A stretch of 64,000 bases of DNA from Paenibacillus thermotolerans (GCF_028745515.1 NZ_JAQZSG010000021.1:33197-97196), one strand, 5' to 3'; shown: positions 19,500 to 29,451, counted from the stretch's first letter. Program-made: numbers and translations. The notes: generated by a model not told the origin, from the letters alone.

Positions 19500-19530
19500 G
19501 CGGCACTCGGATATAAAATCCGGGTGCCGC
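19500..19530 (+). promoter_or_regulatory. Intercistronic stem-loop without U-run
   Basis: GCGGCACTCGGAT pairs over 13 bp (one G-T wobble) with ATCCGGGTGCCGC around ATAAA. No T-run follows. It lies between the binding-protein and permease genes, where such hairpins commonly protect the upstream mRNA and favour excess binding protein. Confidence 0.7.
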
Positions 19531-19554
19531 GCCATCGGTTAGGAGGGAATCAGC

Positions 19555-20517
19555 ATGCGGCAAACGGATATCGACCGACGGATCGCAACGACGAAACCGG
19601 GAAGCTCGCGCCGGGCGGCTCTATGGAAGCATATGAAGCGGGACCGCCAGCTTCTCATTTTATTTATTCCTTGCATCGTTTTTTTCGTGCTTTTTCGTTA
19701 CGGTCCGTTGTACGGCATGATTATCGCTTTTAAGGATTACAACGTATTTCAAGGCATACTCGGCAGCAAGTGGGTGGGGCTCAAGCATTTTGAGGCGTTC
19801 TTTCAAAGCAGCGACTTTTGGCTTCTGTTTAAAAATACGTTTTTACTCGGCTTTTTTACGCTGGTTTGGTCGTTTCCTTTCCCTATTGTTTTCGCGATTC
19901 TATTAAACGAGGCAAGAAACAAAGCATTCAAAAAAACGGTGCAAACGTTCAGCTATTTGCCGGCCTTTTTGTCGGTCGTCATCATCAGCAGCATGGTCAT
20001 CGATTTTTTGTCGCCGACCCGAGGCATCATTAACCAATTGATCGTCGCGCTCGGCTTCGAAAGCAAATATTTTTTAATCGATCCGGCGTGGTTTCGAACG
20101 ATTTATATTTCTTCGGATATTTGGGCTTCGATGGGTTACGAAGCGATCATTTATTTGGCCGCCATTGCGGGAATCAACCCGTCGCTGTACGAGGCGGCGA
20201 AGGTCGACGGCAGCACGCGCTGGCACATGATCCGATATATAACGATTCCGAGTATTCTTCCTACCGTCCTAGTTATGTTCATAATCAAAGCCGGCTCCAT
20301 GTTTCGGATCGGCTACGAAAAGGTGCTGCTGTTATATAATCCGATGACCTACGATGTGGCGGACGTGTTTTCGACTTTCGTGTATCGGAAAGGCATCCTT
20401 GAGACGAACTACAGCTATGCTTCCGCGGTCGGCATTTTTGAAGCGGTCATCGCTTTGATGATGCTCTTGATCTCCAACGTGCTAAGCAGAAGGCTTGGGG
20501 GGAAAAGCTTATGGTAG
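19555..20517 (+). CDS. Sugar ABC transporter permease (LplB-like)
   Basis: A 320-residue membrane protein with six predicted helices after a basic, cytoplasmic N-terminus of about 35 residues. The EAA loop that contacts the ATPase is visible as YEAAKVDGSTRWHMIRYITI, in the last third. The start is ATG at 19555 with AGGAGGG upstream. It overlaps the second permease gene by 7 bases. No ATPase is encoded in the locus, which is usual for this CUT1 subgroup. Such systems share an MsmX-type ATPase encoded elsewhere. Confidence 0.95.
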   Translation: MRQTDIDRRIATTKPGSSRRAALWKHMKRDRQLLILFIPCIVFFVLFRYGPLYGMIIAFKDYNVFQGILGSKWVGLKHFEAFFQSSDFWLLFKNTFLLGFFTLVWSFPFPIVFAILLNEARNKAFKKTVQTFSYLPAFLSVVIISSMVIDFLSPTRGIINQLIVALGFESKYFLIDPAWFRTIYISSDIWASMGYEAIIYLAAIAGINPSLYEAAKVDGSTRWHMIRYITIPSILPTVLVMFIIKAGSMFRIGYEKVLLLYNPMTYDVADVFSTFVYRKGILETNYSYASAVGIFEAVIALMMLLISNVLSRRLGGKSLW

Positions 20518-21377
20518 GAGAAAACAGGTTTACGGTTTTCGGCATGATCAACACGCTGCTATTAACCGGGGTAGCCGCCGTAACGCTCTACCCGATCCTA
20601 TATATTATTGCGGTATCGTTCAGCGAAACTTCTTATATCGTGCAGGGAAAAGTGTTTTTATGGCCGAGAGGCTTCTCTCTTGATGCGTATATCAAAATTT
20701 TTTCGGAAGCTCGCGTGCCGAGAGCGTATTTGAATACGATCTTGTATACCGTCTCGGGAACGTTCGTCAACTTGCTCATGACGGCCGTAGCGGCGTATCC
20801 GCTGTCCAAGACGACGTTTTTCGGAAGAAAGTTTTTTATGATTGCCATTGTGCTCACGATGTTTTTTAACGGGGGCATGATTCCGACCTATTTGATCGTG
20901 CAGAAGCTGCAGCTGATCGATACGATCTGGGCGATCATCCTTCCGAATGCGATATGGACGATCGAGCTGCTCATCCTTAAGAGCTTCTACGAATCGATGT
21001 CCGATGCGATCAGCGAGTCCGCGAAAATCGACGGCGCGTCGGAATATCGAATATTGTTCAGCATTATTATACCGCTCTCGAAACCGGCGCTCGCCTCGAT
21101 CGGCCTGTTTTACTTCATGGGCCATTGGAACAGCTATTTTATCCCGATGATTTACTTGAACGAGGTGAACAAATATCCGCTCCAGGTCGTTCTGAGAGAC
21201 ATGCTGATTTTTGCGCAAGCCGAAACGACCAACTCGTTGGTGGACCGTGCCGCGCTCGCTCCCGAGGCGCTCAAGAACGCAACCATATTCGTCTCGATGA
21301 TTCCGGTGCTGATGATTTACCCGTTCGCGCAAAAATATTTCGCCAAAGGAGTCATGCTCGGTTCGGAGAAGGGTTAG
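20511..21377 (+). CDS. Sugar ABC transporter permease (LplC-like)
   Basis: The second membrane subunit of the importer, 288 residues. The EAA loop reads ESAKIDGASEYRILFSIIIP. TM segments begin with NTLLLTGVAAVTLYPILYII. The end VMLGSEKG is typical of the LplC/YtcP branch (usually GxxKG). The ATG at 20511 overlaps the end of the first permease gene, and GGGGGGA precedes it. Confidence 0.95.
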   Translation: MVGENRFTVFGMINTLLLTGVAAVTLYPILYIIAVSFSETSYIVQGKVFLWPRGFSLDAYIKIFSEARVPRAYLNTILYTVSGTFVNLLMTAVAAYPLSKTTFFGRKFFMIAIVLTMFFNGGMIPTYLIVQKLQLIDTIWAIILPNAIWTIELLILKSFYESMSDAISESAKIDGASEYRILFSIIIPLSKPALASIGLFYFMGHWNSYFIPMIYLNEVNKYPLQVVLRDMLIFAQAETTNSLVDRAALAPEALKNATIFVSMIPVLMIYPFAQKYFAKGVMLGSEKG

Positions 21378-21441
21378 GGTTCCGCCGCGTTGAATATGTA
21401 GGATTAACAACCTTCTCCGGTTTTTCCGGGGCGCTAATGGG

Positions 21442-23703
21442 GTGCGGGCATTGCGGATCATGAGGCTGGTGGCGAGCAGAGGGTTTTTGCAAATCTTTTT
21501 TGCCTTGCTGTTCATCGTTGTGCTGATGGTTACGTCCAATATCGTCGTATTCCGTAACTTGATTAACGGGATTTACGGTCAAGTGAAGGAAAACAACCGC
21601 TTGGTCGTAACGAACATTATTCAATCGTTCGACGATTGTTTTAAAGATATTAACAACCTTATTTATTCCATCCATATGCTTCCGTACGATACGATGGTAA
21701 GTGAGGACGGCACGCTGGAAATGTACAGCGCCTATTCGATGCGCCAAGATATTGCGACCTATGTTCGGTCTTCCGCCGCCTATGACTATATTGAAGAGGT
21801 CATTACGTTCTATAACGGTTCCGACTTGGCGATTACGACGGCGGGCACGATCGGTTTGGACCGCCTGCTGAACGATCAATACCGGAACAACTTATACAAC
21901 ACCGAATTTTGGAAGTCGTTCTATCGGACGAAGCAGACGACGAAGGTGCTGCCGGCTTCCGAATACGTCGAATCGTATTTAGGGTTTGCACAAAGAAGCA
22001 GAAGACTGCTGGCGATTGCGGGAAACAACACGCTGTCGCCCAAAAATGTGATCGTGCTGATCAATGTGGACAAATTAATGCGCCATGTGAATCAACGGAC
22101 GATGATGAAAGGCACTTCCCTGATCGTAATGGACGAGGACCGGAACGTCATTCTCGGAACGGACCGGGATTGGGATTTGGTTGAGGTGCTCAGCGAAGCT
22201 TATTTGGAAGGCGGAAACGAGAAGACGCTAAAAAAACGAAACTACGAATATATGCTGTTCAAATCGGAGTACAACGATTTTACTTACGTCAATAAAATCC
22301 CATATCAATTCGCAGATCTGGAGGCGGTCTCCAATGTAAACCGGCTTATCATGGTTTCGGCCATCGTCATTGCATTGGTGATGTCCGCCATGCTTAGTCT
22401 TTACTTGATCCGCCCCGTGAAAGAAATTGTCCGCTTGCTCGGCGGCAGCGTCAGCCGACGGGTGGATTACGGCAGCATTCAATCGGACATTGCGAAAATT
22501 CAGGAAGAGAACGAGACGTACCGGACGAAGATGAATTTCATGAGCGCGGAAGTTCGGCGCGGCTTGATTATGCAGGCGATAGACGCTTTTCCGATCAATA
22601 AAGATTTCGAACGGCAGATGCGGGAATATTTCTCCGAGCTGCTGGAAAAAGAGTACTTCTTCATGGCGGGCATTCATCTTCAGCGGGTGTCGGCAGAAGC
22701 GGAGAAGCCGCATCAGGAAGAGGCCGCGAATATGCTTCAGAGAGAGCTGCATGCGCGTTGGCCGCATCTTGTCGTATTTCACGCCGGCAATCTCGGATTT
22801 ATTGCGCTGTTCGGATTGCGGCATCCGAAGGAACGAAAGCAAGCGATGGAGCAGCTGCGCTCCTTTGCAAGGATGTGGAGGGGACCGGAGCTGGAGGGCT
22901 ATTGCATATGGGGTGCCGCCAGCAAAGCCTACGATTCCCGCGTCGAGCATTGGCGCGCCGCCTACCTTGATATCACCGATGCGATCGCATACCGAAGCGC
23001 AGGGGATCCCGGACCGGTCTTCGACATCGAGGACGTAGCGTTCTCGCATCAGATGTACTTGCCGCTGGAGAAGATCGAGAAGGCGGCGGGCTGTATCCGA
23101 AGCGGCGATTCGGAGGAAGCCGTGCAAACGATCAACGAAATCATGCAAGAAAATATGAAGCGAAACGTTCATTTTCACCAGTTTCTGCATATCGCGAAGT
23201 TTTTGTACTATGCCATGGTGAATCAGCTTCCTGCACAATCGTTCGAACAACGGGAGCTGTACGCGATGGAATCGGACTTTCTCACGCGGCTGGAACAATC
23301 GTACGAAGCGGAAGCCGTTCGTCTCAACTTGATCGGAACCGCCCGTTCGATTTCAGGCAAGAGCAAGCCGGAACCGAAAGGAAAGCTGGATCCCGCGTTC
23401 ATCTCGCAATATATCGAGCTGCATTATATGGAAAATTTATATCTCGACCATATGGCGGCCGTTGCGGGAACGAGCCCCAAATATTTTTCGAATTATTTCA
23501 AAAAAACGTTCGGCGTGAATTTCGTGGAGTATTTAAACAAAATAAGGCTCGCTCATGCCAGAGAATTTCTGAAAAACACGGAATTAAGCGTGTCTGAAAT
23601 CGGCGAGAAAACCGGGTATTTGAACGCGTCGACATTTACGTCCACATTCAAAAAGTACTATGGCCTATCGCCCAGCGATTACCGAAAGCAGCGGGCCGAT
23701 TGA
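21442..23703 (+). CDS. AraC-family regulator with extracytoplasmic sensor domain
   Basis: This 753-residue protein is a one-component membrane sensor. A first helix (about residues 16-36, FLQIFFALLFIVVLMV) and a second (about residues 295-316, LIMVSAIVIALVMSAML) flank an extracellular sensor region. A cytoplasmic linker follows, then two AraC helix-turn-helix motifs in the last 100 residues (DHMAAVAGTSPKYFSNYFKK and VSEIGEKTGYLNASTFTSTF). It most likely activates the adjacent sugar genes when an extracellular sugar or loaded binding protein is sensed. The start could be GTG 21442, TTG 21451 or ATG 21460, and none has a strong ribosome site. Confidence 0.92.
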   Translation: MRALRIMRLVASRGFLQIFFALLFIVVLMVTSNIVVFRNLINGIYGQVKENNRLVVTNIIQSFDDCFKDINNLIYSIHMLPYDTMVSEDGTLEMYSAYSMRQDIATYVRSSAAYDYIEEVITFYNGSDLAITTAGTIGLDRLLNDQYRNNLYNTEFWKSFYRTKQTTKVLPASEYVESYLGFAQRSRRLLAIAGNNTLSPKNVIVLINVDKLMRHVNQRTMMKGTSLIVMDEDRNVILGTDRDWDLVEVLSEAYLEGGNEKTLKKRNYEYMLFKSEYNDFTYVNKIPYQFADLEAVSNVNRLIMVSAIVIALVMSAMLSLYLIRPVKEIVRLLGGSVSRRVDYGSIQSDIAKIQEENETYRTKMNFMSAEVRRGLIMQAIDAFPINKDFERQMREYFSELLEKEYFFMAGIHLQRVSAEAEKPHQEEAANMLQRELHARWPHLVVFHAGNLGFIALFGLRHPKERKQAMEQLRSFARMWRGPELEGYCIWGAASKAYDSRVEHWRAAYLDITDAIAYRSAGDPGPVFDIEDVAFSHQMYLPLEKIEKAAGCIRSGDSEEAVQTINEIMQENMKRNVHFHQFLHIAKFLYYAMVNQLPAQSFEQRELYAMESDFLTRLEQSYEAEAVRLNLIGTARSISGKSKPEPKGKLDPAFISQYIELHYMENLYLDHMAAVAGTSPKYFSNYFKKTFGVNFVEYLNKIRLAHAREFLKNTELSVSEIGEKTGYLNASTFTSTFKKYYGLSPSDYRKQRAD

Positions 23704-23719
23704 AGGGAAGCGAAAATTA

Positions 23720-24721
23720 ATGAAGGCCATTGCGGCACAAAATGGTAAAATAGTAATTAAAGCGTTTGAAGCGCCGATTCCGTCCAGAGGCCACCTGCTC
23801 GTTCGCACGGAATTTTCCGCGATCAGCCCCGGGACGGAAATGACAGCGCTCACAAGGTCGTCCGACCAACCGGCCGTCCTCGGCTACAGCGCCGTCGGCC
23901 GCGTCGAGCGGATCGGGGAAGACGTAACCGGCTACGAAATCGGCCAAAGAGTTGCCTGTTACGGCGCGCCGTACGCCCGGCACGCGGAGCTGCTGTCGAT
24001 GCCGAGCAATCTCACCGCCAAGCTGCCGGATCACGTTACTTCCGAAGAAGCGGCTTTTGCGGGGCTCGGCGCCATTGCAATCCACGCGCTTCGGACGGCA
24101 AACCTCCAGTTCGGCGAAGCCGTCATTATCGTCGGATTAGGCATTCTCGGGCATATGACCGCTCAAATCGCATCAGCGGCCGGTTACCGGACGGCGGGTA
24201 TCGATTTGAACGCGGCACGGGCGGAGCAGCTGCGCCGGCAAGGTCTGCGGCATGTATATTGCTCGCAGGAGGAGCTGGAGCGGGAGCTGACCGAGATCAC
24301 GGGGGGCTTCGGAGCGGACGCCGTTCTGCTATGCGCGGCCGGCCCCGGGGAGCAGCTGATCAACCGGTCGTTCGAATGGATTCGCGATCGCGGGAAGGTT
24401 GTCGTGGTAGGCGATCTGACGACTGAGTTTTCGCGGGCGAAGATGTTCGGGAAAGAGGCGCAGGTGCTCATATCGCGCGCCGGCGGTCCCGGACGCTATG
24501 ATGCAAGCTATGAGCGCAACAATGTCGATTACCCGGTCGGCTATGTACGCTGGACGGAAGGGAGAAACATCGCCGAGTACGTCCGTCTGCTGGCGGAGAA
24601 GCGAATCGCCGTATCGCCGCTAATTACCGGCGTGTATCCGCTTGAGCAAGCGGCGGCCGCTTACGAGCAATACGCCCGCTCAAGCGATTCAACGCTGGGG
24701 ACGCTTTTACGCTACCAATAA
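23720..24721 (+). CDS. Medium-chain dehydrogenase/reductase lacking zinc ligands
   Basis: A 333-residue MDR-superfamily enzyme. The GroES-like N-terminal half carries SAISPGTEM, where zinc enzymes have the catalytic cysteine, and GYSAVGRV in place of the GHE motif. The structural four-cysteine loop is absent. The NAD(P)-binding fold is intact (IIVGLGILGHMTAQIA). This matches the zinc-free branch seen in bi-domain oxidoreductases of sugar metabolism. ATG 23720 follows the AraC gene by 16 bases with GAAGGGAAG upstream, so it is co-transcribed. It probably oxidises a sugar alcohol or its derivative. Confidence 0.88.
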   Translation: MKAIAAQNGKIVIKAFEAPIPSRGHLLVRTEFSAISPGTEMTALTRSSDQPAVLGYSAVGRVERIGEDVTGYEIGQRVACYGAPYARHAELLSMPSNLTAKLPDHVTSEEAAFAGLGAIAIHALRTANLQFGEAVIIVGLGILGHMTAQIASAAGYRTAGIDLNAARAEQLRRQGLRHVYCSQEELERELTEITGGFGADAVLLCAAGPGEQLINRSFEWIRDRGKVVVVGDLTTEFSRAKMFGKEAQVLISRAGGPGRYDASYERNNVDYPVGYVRWTEGRNIAEYVRLLAEKRIAVSPLITGVYPLEQAAAAYEQYARSSDSTLGTLLRYQ

Positions 24722-24734
24722 AGGGGGAAGTTGC

Positions 24735-26312
24735 ATGACCGTACGACATTTGCATGCCGATATCGTCATTATCGGAGGCTCCCTTGGGGGCTGTTCCGCC
24801 GCTTATGCGGCGGCCAAAGCCGGAAAACAAGTCATCATGACGGAGGAGTCGGATTGGATCGGCGGGCAGCTGACAAGTCAGGCCGTACCTCCGGACGAGC
24901 ATCCATGGATTGAGAAATTCGGCTGCACGGCTTCCTATCGGGAATTCCGGAATCGGATCAGAGCGTATTATCGGCAGCACTTTCCGTTAACGGCTGCCGC
25001 GAACGCGAATGTGCATTTGAATCCCGGCAACGCGCACGTCAGCCGGATCGCTCATGAGCCGAGAGCGGCGCTCGCGGTTCTTCGGGACATGCTTGCGCCT
25101 TTCGTACATAGCGGCAGGCTGCAAATTCTCGAAAGGTTCAAGGCTGCGGAGGCAGAGACGGAAGGCGACCTAGTCCGTGCGGTTCATGTGCGTCACGCGG
25201 ATTCCGGCGATCGTCTCGTGTTGACCGCCGGCTATTTCCTCGATGCGACGGACGAAGGCGATTTGCTGCCTTTGACGGGGACGGAGTATGTCACCGGCGC
25301 GGAATCGGTGGAGCAAACCGGGGAGCCGAACGCGCTGCCGGGCGATCCGGACCCGACGGAAATGCAGGCCATTACGTGGTGCTTTGCCATGGATTATGCG
25401 GAGGGCGGGGACTTTACGATCCCGAAGCCGGAGCAGTACGACTTCTGGGTCAACTACAAGGCGGATTTTTGGCCGGATAGGCTGCTCAGCTGGACGGGAG
25501 TGAGGCCGCATACGCTGGAGCCGGTCACCTATGATCTCATGCCGGGGGCCCAATGGTTTTCGCTGTTCCGGTACCGTCGCATCATCGACAAATCGCTGTT
25601 CGCCGAAGGCACGTTCGAAACCGATGCCACGATCGTCAACTGGCCGCAGAACGATTACTGGCTCGGACCGGTCATCGACGTCAGCGAGCAGGAGCGGGCG
25701 AAGCATCTGGAAAACGCGCGCCAATTAAGTTTGTCGCTCATGTATTGGATGCAAACGGAGGCGCCTCGGCCGGATGGCGGAGCAGGCTACCCGGGCTTGC
25801 GGCTGCGGGGGGATATTACAGGGACGCTCGACGGGCTTGCGAAGATGCCGTACATCCGCGAGTCTCGCAGAATCAAAGCGGAAACTACGATCGTCGAGCA
25901 GCATCTAAGTCCCGCCTGTCGACCCGACGGGAAGGCGGAGTCGTATTTCGATTCGGTCGGAATCGGGTGTTACCGGATCGACCTGCACCCGAGCACCGCG
26001 CTTCGCACGTATATCGACGTGTCGAGCCTGCCGTTTCAAATTCCGCTCGGCAGCTTGATACCCGTTCGAATGAACAACTTGATCGCCGCCTGTAAAAATA
26101 TCGGCTCGACCCACATTACGAACGGCTGTTACCGGCTGCATCCGGTGGAATGGAATATCGGCGAGGCCGCCGGGTATTTGGCCGCCTTCTGCACGGAACG
26201 CGGCACAGCGCCAAGGGAGGTTCGCGGCAGCAACGCGCTGCTTGCGGACTATCAACAACTGCTAAGCGCGGCGGGCATCGAATTAAGATGGCCGGAAATC
26301 CACGCCGTGTGA
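24735..26312 (+). CDS. FAD-dependent oxidoreductase
   Basis: A 525-residue flavoprotein of the FAD_oxidored (PF12831-like) group. The dinucleotide-binding motif IIGGSLGGCSAAYAAAKAG is at about residues 12-30, followed by the FAD-ribose contact region and DWIGGQLTSQ. FLDATDEGDLLPL near residue 175 and GCYRLHPVEWNIGEAAG near the C-terminus are family hallmarks. Members often occur beside glycosidases or sugar transporters and probably oxidise a sugar-derived hydroxyl. The true start is ATG 24735 with AAGGGGGAA upstream, 13 bases after the dehydrogenase gene. It is the last gene of the operon. Confidence 0.9.
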   Translation: MTVRHLHADIVIIGGSLGGCSAAYAAAKAGKQVIMTEESDWIGGQLTSQAVPPDEHPWIEKFGCTASYREFRNRIRAYYRQHFPLTAAANANVHLNPGNAHVSRIAHEPRAALAVLRDMLAPFVHSGRLQILERFKAAEAETEGDLVRAVHVRHADSGDRLVLTAGYFLDATDEGDLLPLTGTEYVTGAESVEQTGEPNALPGDPDPTEMQAITWCFAMDYAEGGDFTIPKPEQYDFWVNYKADFWPDRLLSWTGVRPHTLEPVTYDLMPGAQWFSLFRYRRIIDKSLFAEGTFETDATIVNWPQNDYWLGPVIDVSEQERAKHLENARQLSLSLMYWMQTEAPRPDGGAGYPGLRLRGDITGTLDGLAKMPYIRESRRIKAETTIVEQHLSPACRPDGKAESYFDSVGIGCYRIDLHPSTALRTYIDVSSLPFQIPLGSLIPVRMNNLIAACKNIGSTHITNGCYRLHPVEWNIGEAAGYLAAFCTERGTAPREVRGSNALLADYQQLLSAAGIELRWPEIHAV

Positions 26313-26322
26313 CGAAATGCCG

Positions 26323-26374
26323 ATAAAGGCGCTCCTTGACCGGATACCGTCCGATCAGGGAGTGCCTTATGTTT
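26323..26374. terminator. Bidirectional terminator between convergent operons
   Basis: ATAAAGGCGCTCCTTGA pairs imperfectly with TCAGGGAGTGCCTTAT, with an inner CGGA/TCCG pairing. It separates the plus-strand sugar operon from the minus-strand HD-GYP gene ending at 26374. Confidence 0.85.
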
Positions 26375-27933
26375 TAGAACGTCTTATCGTCGGTGTACTG
26401 ATTTCTAACCTTCAATATTTCTTCCAGATTGTCGAAAAATAAGTCCACGAGAGCCGGATCGAAATGATGGCCGCGTTCCTCGCGAAAGTACGTTAATATG
26501 TCCTCCAGCGGCCAAGCCTTCTTGTACACTCTTTCGCTGCCGAGCGCATCGAATACGTCCGCAATGGCCGTAATTCTGCCGTATATATGTATTTCCTCAC
26601 CGGCCAAGCCGAGCGGATATCCTTTACCGTTATATTTCTCATGATGCTGCTGTGCGATGATCGCCGCCGCTTTCATGATTTTCCGATTCGAATGCTTGAG
26701 CATCGCATAACCGTAACTGGTATGATTTTTAATCATCTCGAATTCTTCGTCCGTAAGCTTGCCCGGCTTGTTGAGAATCGCATCGGGTATGGCGACCTTG
26801 CCGACGTCGTGCATCGGCGAGGCCAACCGAATAAGCTCGGCTTCCTCTTCCGAGAGCCCCGCTTTCAGCGCCAATATTTTGGAATATTCCGCGACTCTCT
26901 TTACGTGGTTTCCGGTTTCCTTCGAACGGGTTTCCGCAATTTCGCCCAAGGTGAAAATGATTTCCTTCTGGGTCGTTTCCATTTCGTCGTTCAAATAAAT
27001 ATTTTCGAACGCGACGGAAACGTTGGAGGAATAAATTTCGATCAAGTACCGATCCCACTCGTCAAGGCTTGTAACTCCCTCGAGGTAGATGACGTTTTCC
27101 GTGCCGGTCTTGCTTTGAAAATAGCACGTAAAATGATCCTCGTAAAATTTGCCTCTTCGCTCCCGGAACGTTTCTTCAATGCTTCTCAAGGCATGGGGAG
27201 GGACGATATCCTGAACCTTCTCCCTGTCCTGCGGATATCCGCCCGTTGCCGCCAAAATATATATGTCTTCCTGGCCCTTGGCGACGGCATAGCTTTTGCA
27301 ATGGACCGCGTTGTCCAGCTTTAACAGCGAGGTAAGCTGGGTCAGCACGCCGCTGGCGAATTTCTTGATCGATTGGAGCTCGAATAGGGTTGAGGACGAT
27401 TTGATGATGTCCTCCAACCCCTTCTTATTGTTCTCGATTACCGTAATGTCCCGGTAGGAGCGAAGCGCGGCAATGATGGTCGTAAACAGCTTCTGGCTCG
27501 TTAATTCCGTTTTTTCCTTGTAGTCGTTAATATCGTAGTCCGTAATAACGGTCCTCTCCGGCGCTTGACCCGGCTGGCCCGTTCGCAAAATAATGCGGAC
27601 GGACTGGTTTCGAAGCTGTTCCCGGACGTACTTGACCACGTTCAAGCCGGAATGTTCCTTCTCCATGACGACGTCGAGCAGCAGCAGAGCAACGTCCGGA
27701 TTCGCTGCGACGGCTTCGTAAGCCTCTTTCTCGGAATAAGCGCTGACAAATTCGAGCCGCCGGCCGTCAAATACGACGTCGCCGAGCACCATCTTCGTAA
27801 TATGATGAATTTCCTTCTCATCGTCAATAATGAGGACTTTCCAATATGGCTGCTCCTGCCTCTGTTCCCTTGCAACCGGAGCTTGTTCCTCGTCGGCAAA
27901 AAACAGCACGTCGTTATTCGATGGATTACTCAT
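26374..27933 (-). CDS. Response regulator with HD-GYP output domain
   Basis: A 519-residue two-component output protein. The receiver domain (about residues 32-150) has acidic pocket IDDE and phosphoacceptor Asp87 in LLLLDVVMEKEHSG. A middle DUF3369-like sensory domain spans about residues 165-330. The HD-GYP phosphodiesterase domain holds the HD pair in SPMHDVGKVAIPD and the GYP-equivalent region near GKGYPLG. It should hydrolyse cyclic di-GMP in response to the kinase encoded upstream. I chose ATG 27933 (GGGAGG upstream), which overlaps the kinase stop by 8 bases. A longer in-frame start exists at 27948. Confidence 0.93.
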   Translation of the reverse strand: MSNPSNNDVLFFADEEQAPVAREQRQEQPYWKVLIIDDEKEIHHITKMVLGDVVFDGRRLEFVSAYSEKEAYEAVAANPDVALLLLDVVMEKEHSGLNVVKYVREQLRNQSVRIILRTGQPGQAPERTVITDYDINDYKEKTELTSQKLFTTIIAALRSYRDITVIENNKKGLEDIIKSSSTLFELQSIKKFASGVLTQLTSLLKLDNAVHCKSYAVAKGQEDIYILAATGGYPQDREKVQDIVPPHALRSIEETFRERRGKFYEDHFTCYFQSKTGTENVIYLEGVTSLDEWDRYLIEIYSSNVSVAFENIYLNDEMETTQKEIIFTLGEIAETRSKETGNHVKRVAEYSKILALKAGLSEEEAELIRLASPMHDVGKVAIPDAILNKPGKLTDEEFEMIKNHTSYGYAMLKHSNRKIMKAAAIIAQQHHEKYNGKGYPLGLAGEEIHIYGRITAIADVFDALGSERVYKKAWPLEDILTYFREERGHHFDPALVDLFFDNLEEILKVRNQYTDDKTF

Positions 27934-29451
27934 GGCCGCCTCCCGCATGCATCGGAATTAGTATCGTGAATCGCGTTCCCTTGCCTAGCGCGCTGTCTAC
28001 TTTAACGGTTCCCCCAAGCGATTGGGTTACGAGATTATACACGATGTGCATCCCCAAGCCGGTCCCGCCCTTGCCTCGATTCGTAGTAAAGAACGGTTCG
28101 AATATCCGCTTCACCACATCCTCCGGCATCCCTTTGCCGTCGTCGGCGTATGTAATGACGGCTTGGCGGCCGTCCTCGCGTATATGGATGGAAATCGTTC
28201 CTTCATCATCGCTGCTATATGCGTGTATCAGCGAATTCATAATTAAATTTGTAATGATTTGCGAAAGAGCGCCGGGATCGCTGAAAAGCTCGATCCGCTC
28301 GTCCCCTTCCACGACGACGCGGTGCTTCGTCTTTTTTAGATTCGGCTGGAGGCTGGTTAGTATTTCTTTGATGTAGCCGGACACTTGAAACTTCCGTTTC
28401 GCGTCTACCGAGCGGTCCACCGCGACCTGTTTAAAGCTTCGGATCAGCTCGGACGCCCGATGAAGGTTTGTCAAAAGCATGGAGGCGGTTTCGCGAACCG
28501 TCTTCATATATTCTTCCAGATCGGAGCGTTTCATTTGATTTTGCTCATAGATCTCGGCAAATTGCTTCGTCTTCTCTTCCAAGTAGGAGGCTGCGGTCAC
28601 CCCTACGCCAACGGGGGTGTTGATTTCATGCGACACTCCGGCGACCAAACTTCCGAGCGCGACCATTTTTTCCGATTCTACCAACTGGTTTTGGGCTGTC
28701 TGAATCGTCTGCATCGCTTCCTGCAGCTCCCGGAACGGGCCTCAAGCTGATGCACCATATCATTGAAGGCCGAAGCCACTTCATTGATTTCCTGGCTCGA
28801 TTGCAATGTAATATCCTCGTACGGTTGACCGCTCTTGACCGATATCGCCGCTTGCCGCAGCACCATCAACGGTTTGATCAGCATTTTGCGGATAATGAAC
28901 CACAAAGCGACAAGCAGAAGCAGTGTAATCGAGACGCCTACGATAATGATGAGCTGAACCCGATTCCGGATCAGCGCAATATTTTCGGACGCGTCAAGGA
29001 TCAGCTCGATCGCTCCTGCTATGGCTCCGTCTTCCATTAATGGGCTTGTAAGCACCACTTTAAACACGCCGTCGCGATCACGATAGATCGGGGAAACCTG
29101 CGCGCCGCCTTCGGTCAAATGCCGCAAGGTGCCGTCCGGAGTCGGCTGACCGATTCGTTCCCTGTCCGTAGAGGCAAGAATATTTTTCGAGCCCAACAGC
29201 GTTAGCTGCAGTACGTCGTCATTCTTATATTCGATGTAATCAAAAATTTGCTGGACGTCCACTATCGACCGCGATTCCTCATATCGGGCGTTAATCGCTG
29301 TGGCGATTCCTTCCAATTGGCTCACATAAGACTGCTGCACGGATTTTTCAAGAGAGAAGGAGTCGAACGCGATTATAACGGACATCGTTAGAAACGTAAC
29401 AATGGAAACTAAGATGACAATTCTTTTTTGTAATGATATTTTTCGCGACAC
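27926..29451 (-). pseudogene. Sensor histidine kinase with a single-base frameshift
   Basis: Two frames together make one kinase. The upstream frame (29451 to 28678) encodes a helix, an extracytoplasmic sensor region, a second helix (QLIIIVGVSITLLLLVALWF) and a HAMP domain ending in FNDMVHQLEAR. The downstream frame (open beyond 28714, ending at 27926) continues RELQEAMQTIQTAQNQLVES, then carries the H-box GVSHEINTP and an ATPase domain with YADDGKGMP and GKGGTGLGMHIVYNLV. One base appears to be missing at about 28725-28745. Either the gene is broken, or the base was lost in sequencing, or the two parts are made separately. The start is GTG 29451 with GGGAG upstream. It is the partner of the HD-GYP regulator. 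Confidence 0.8.
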
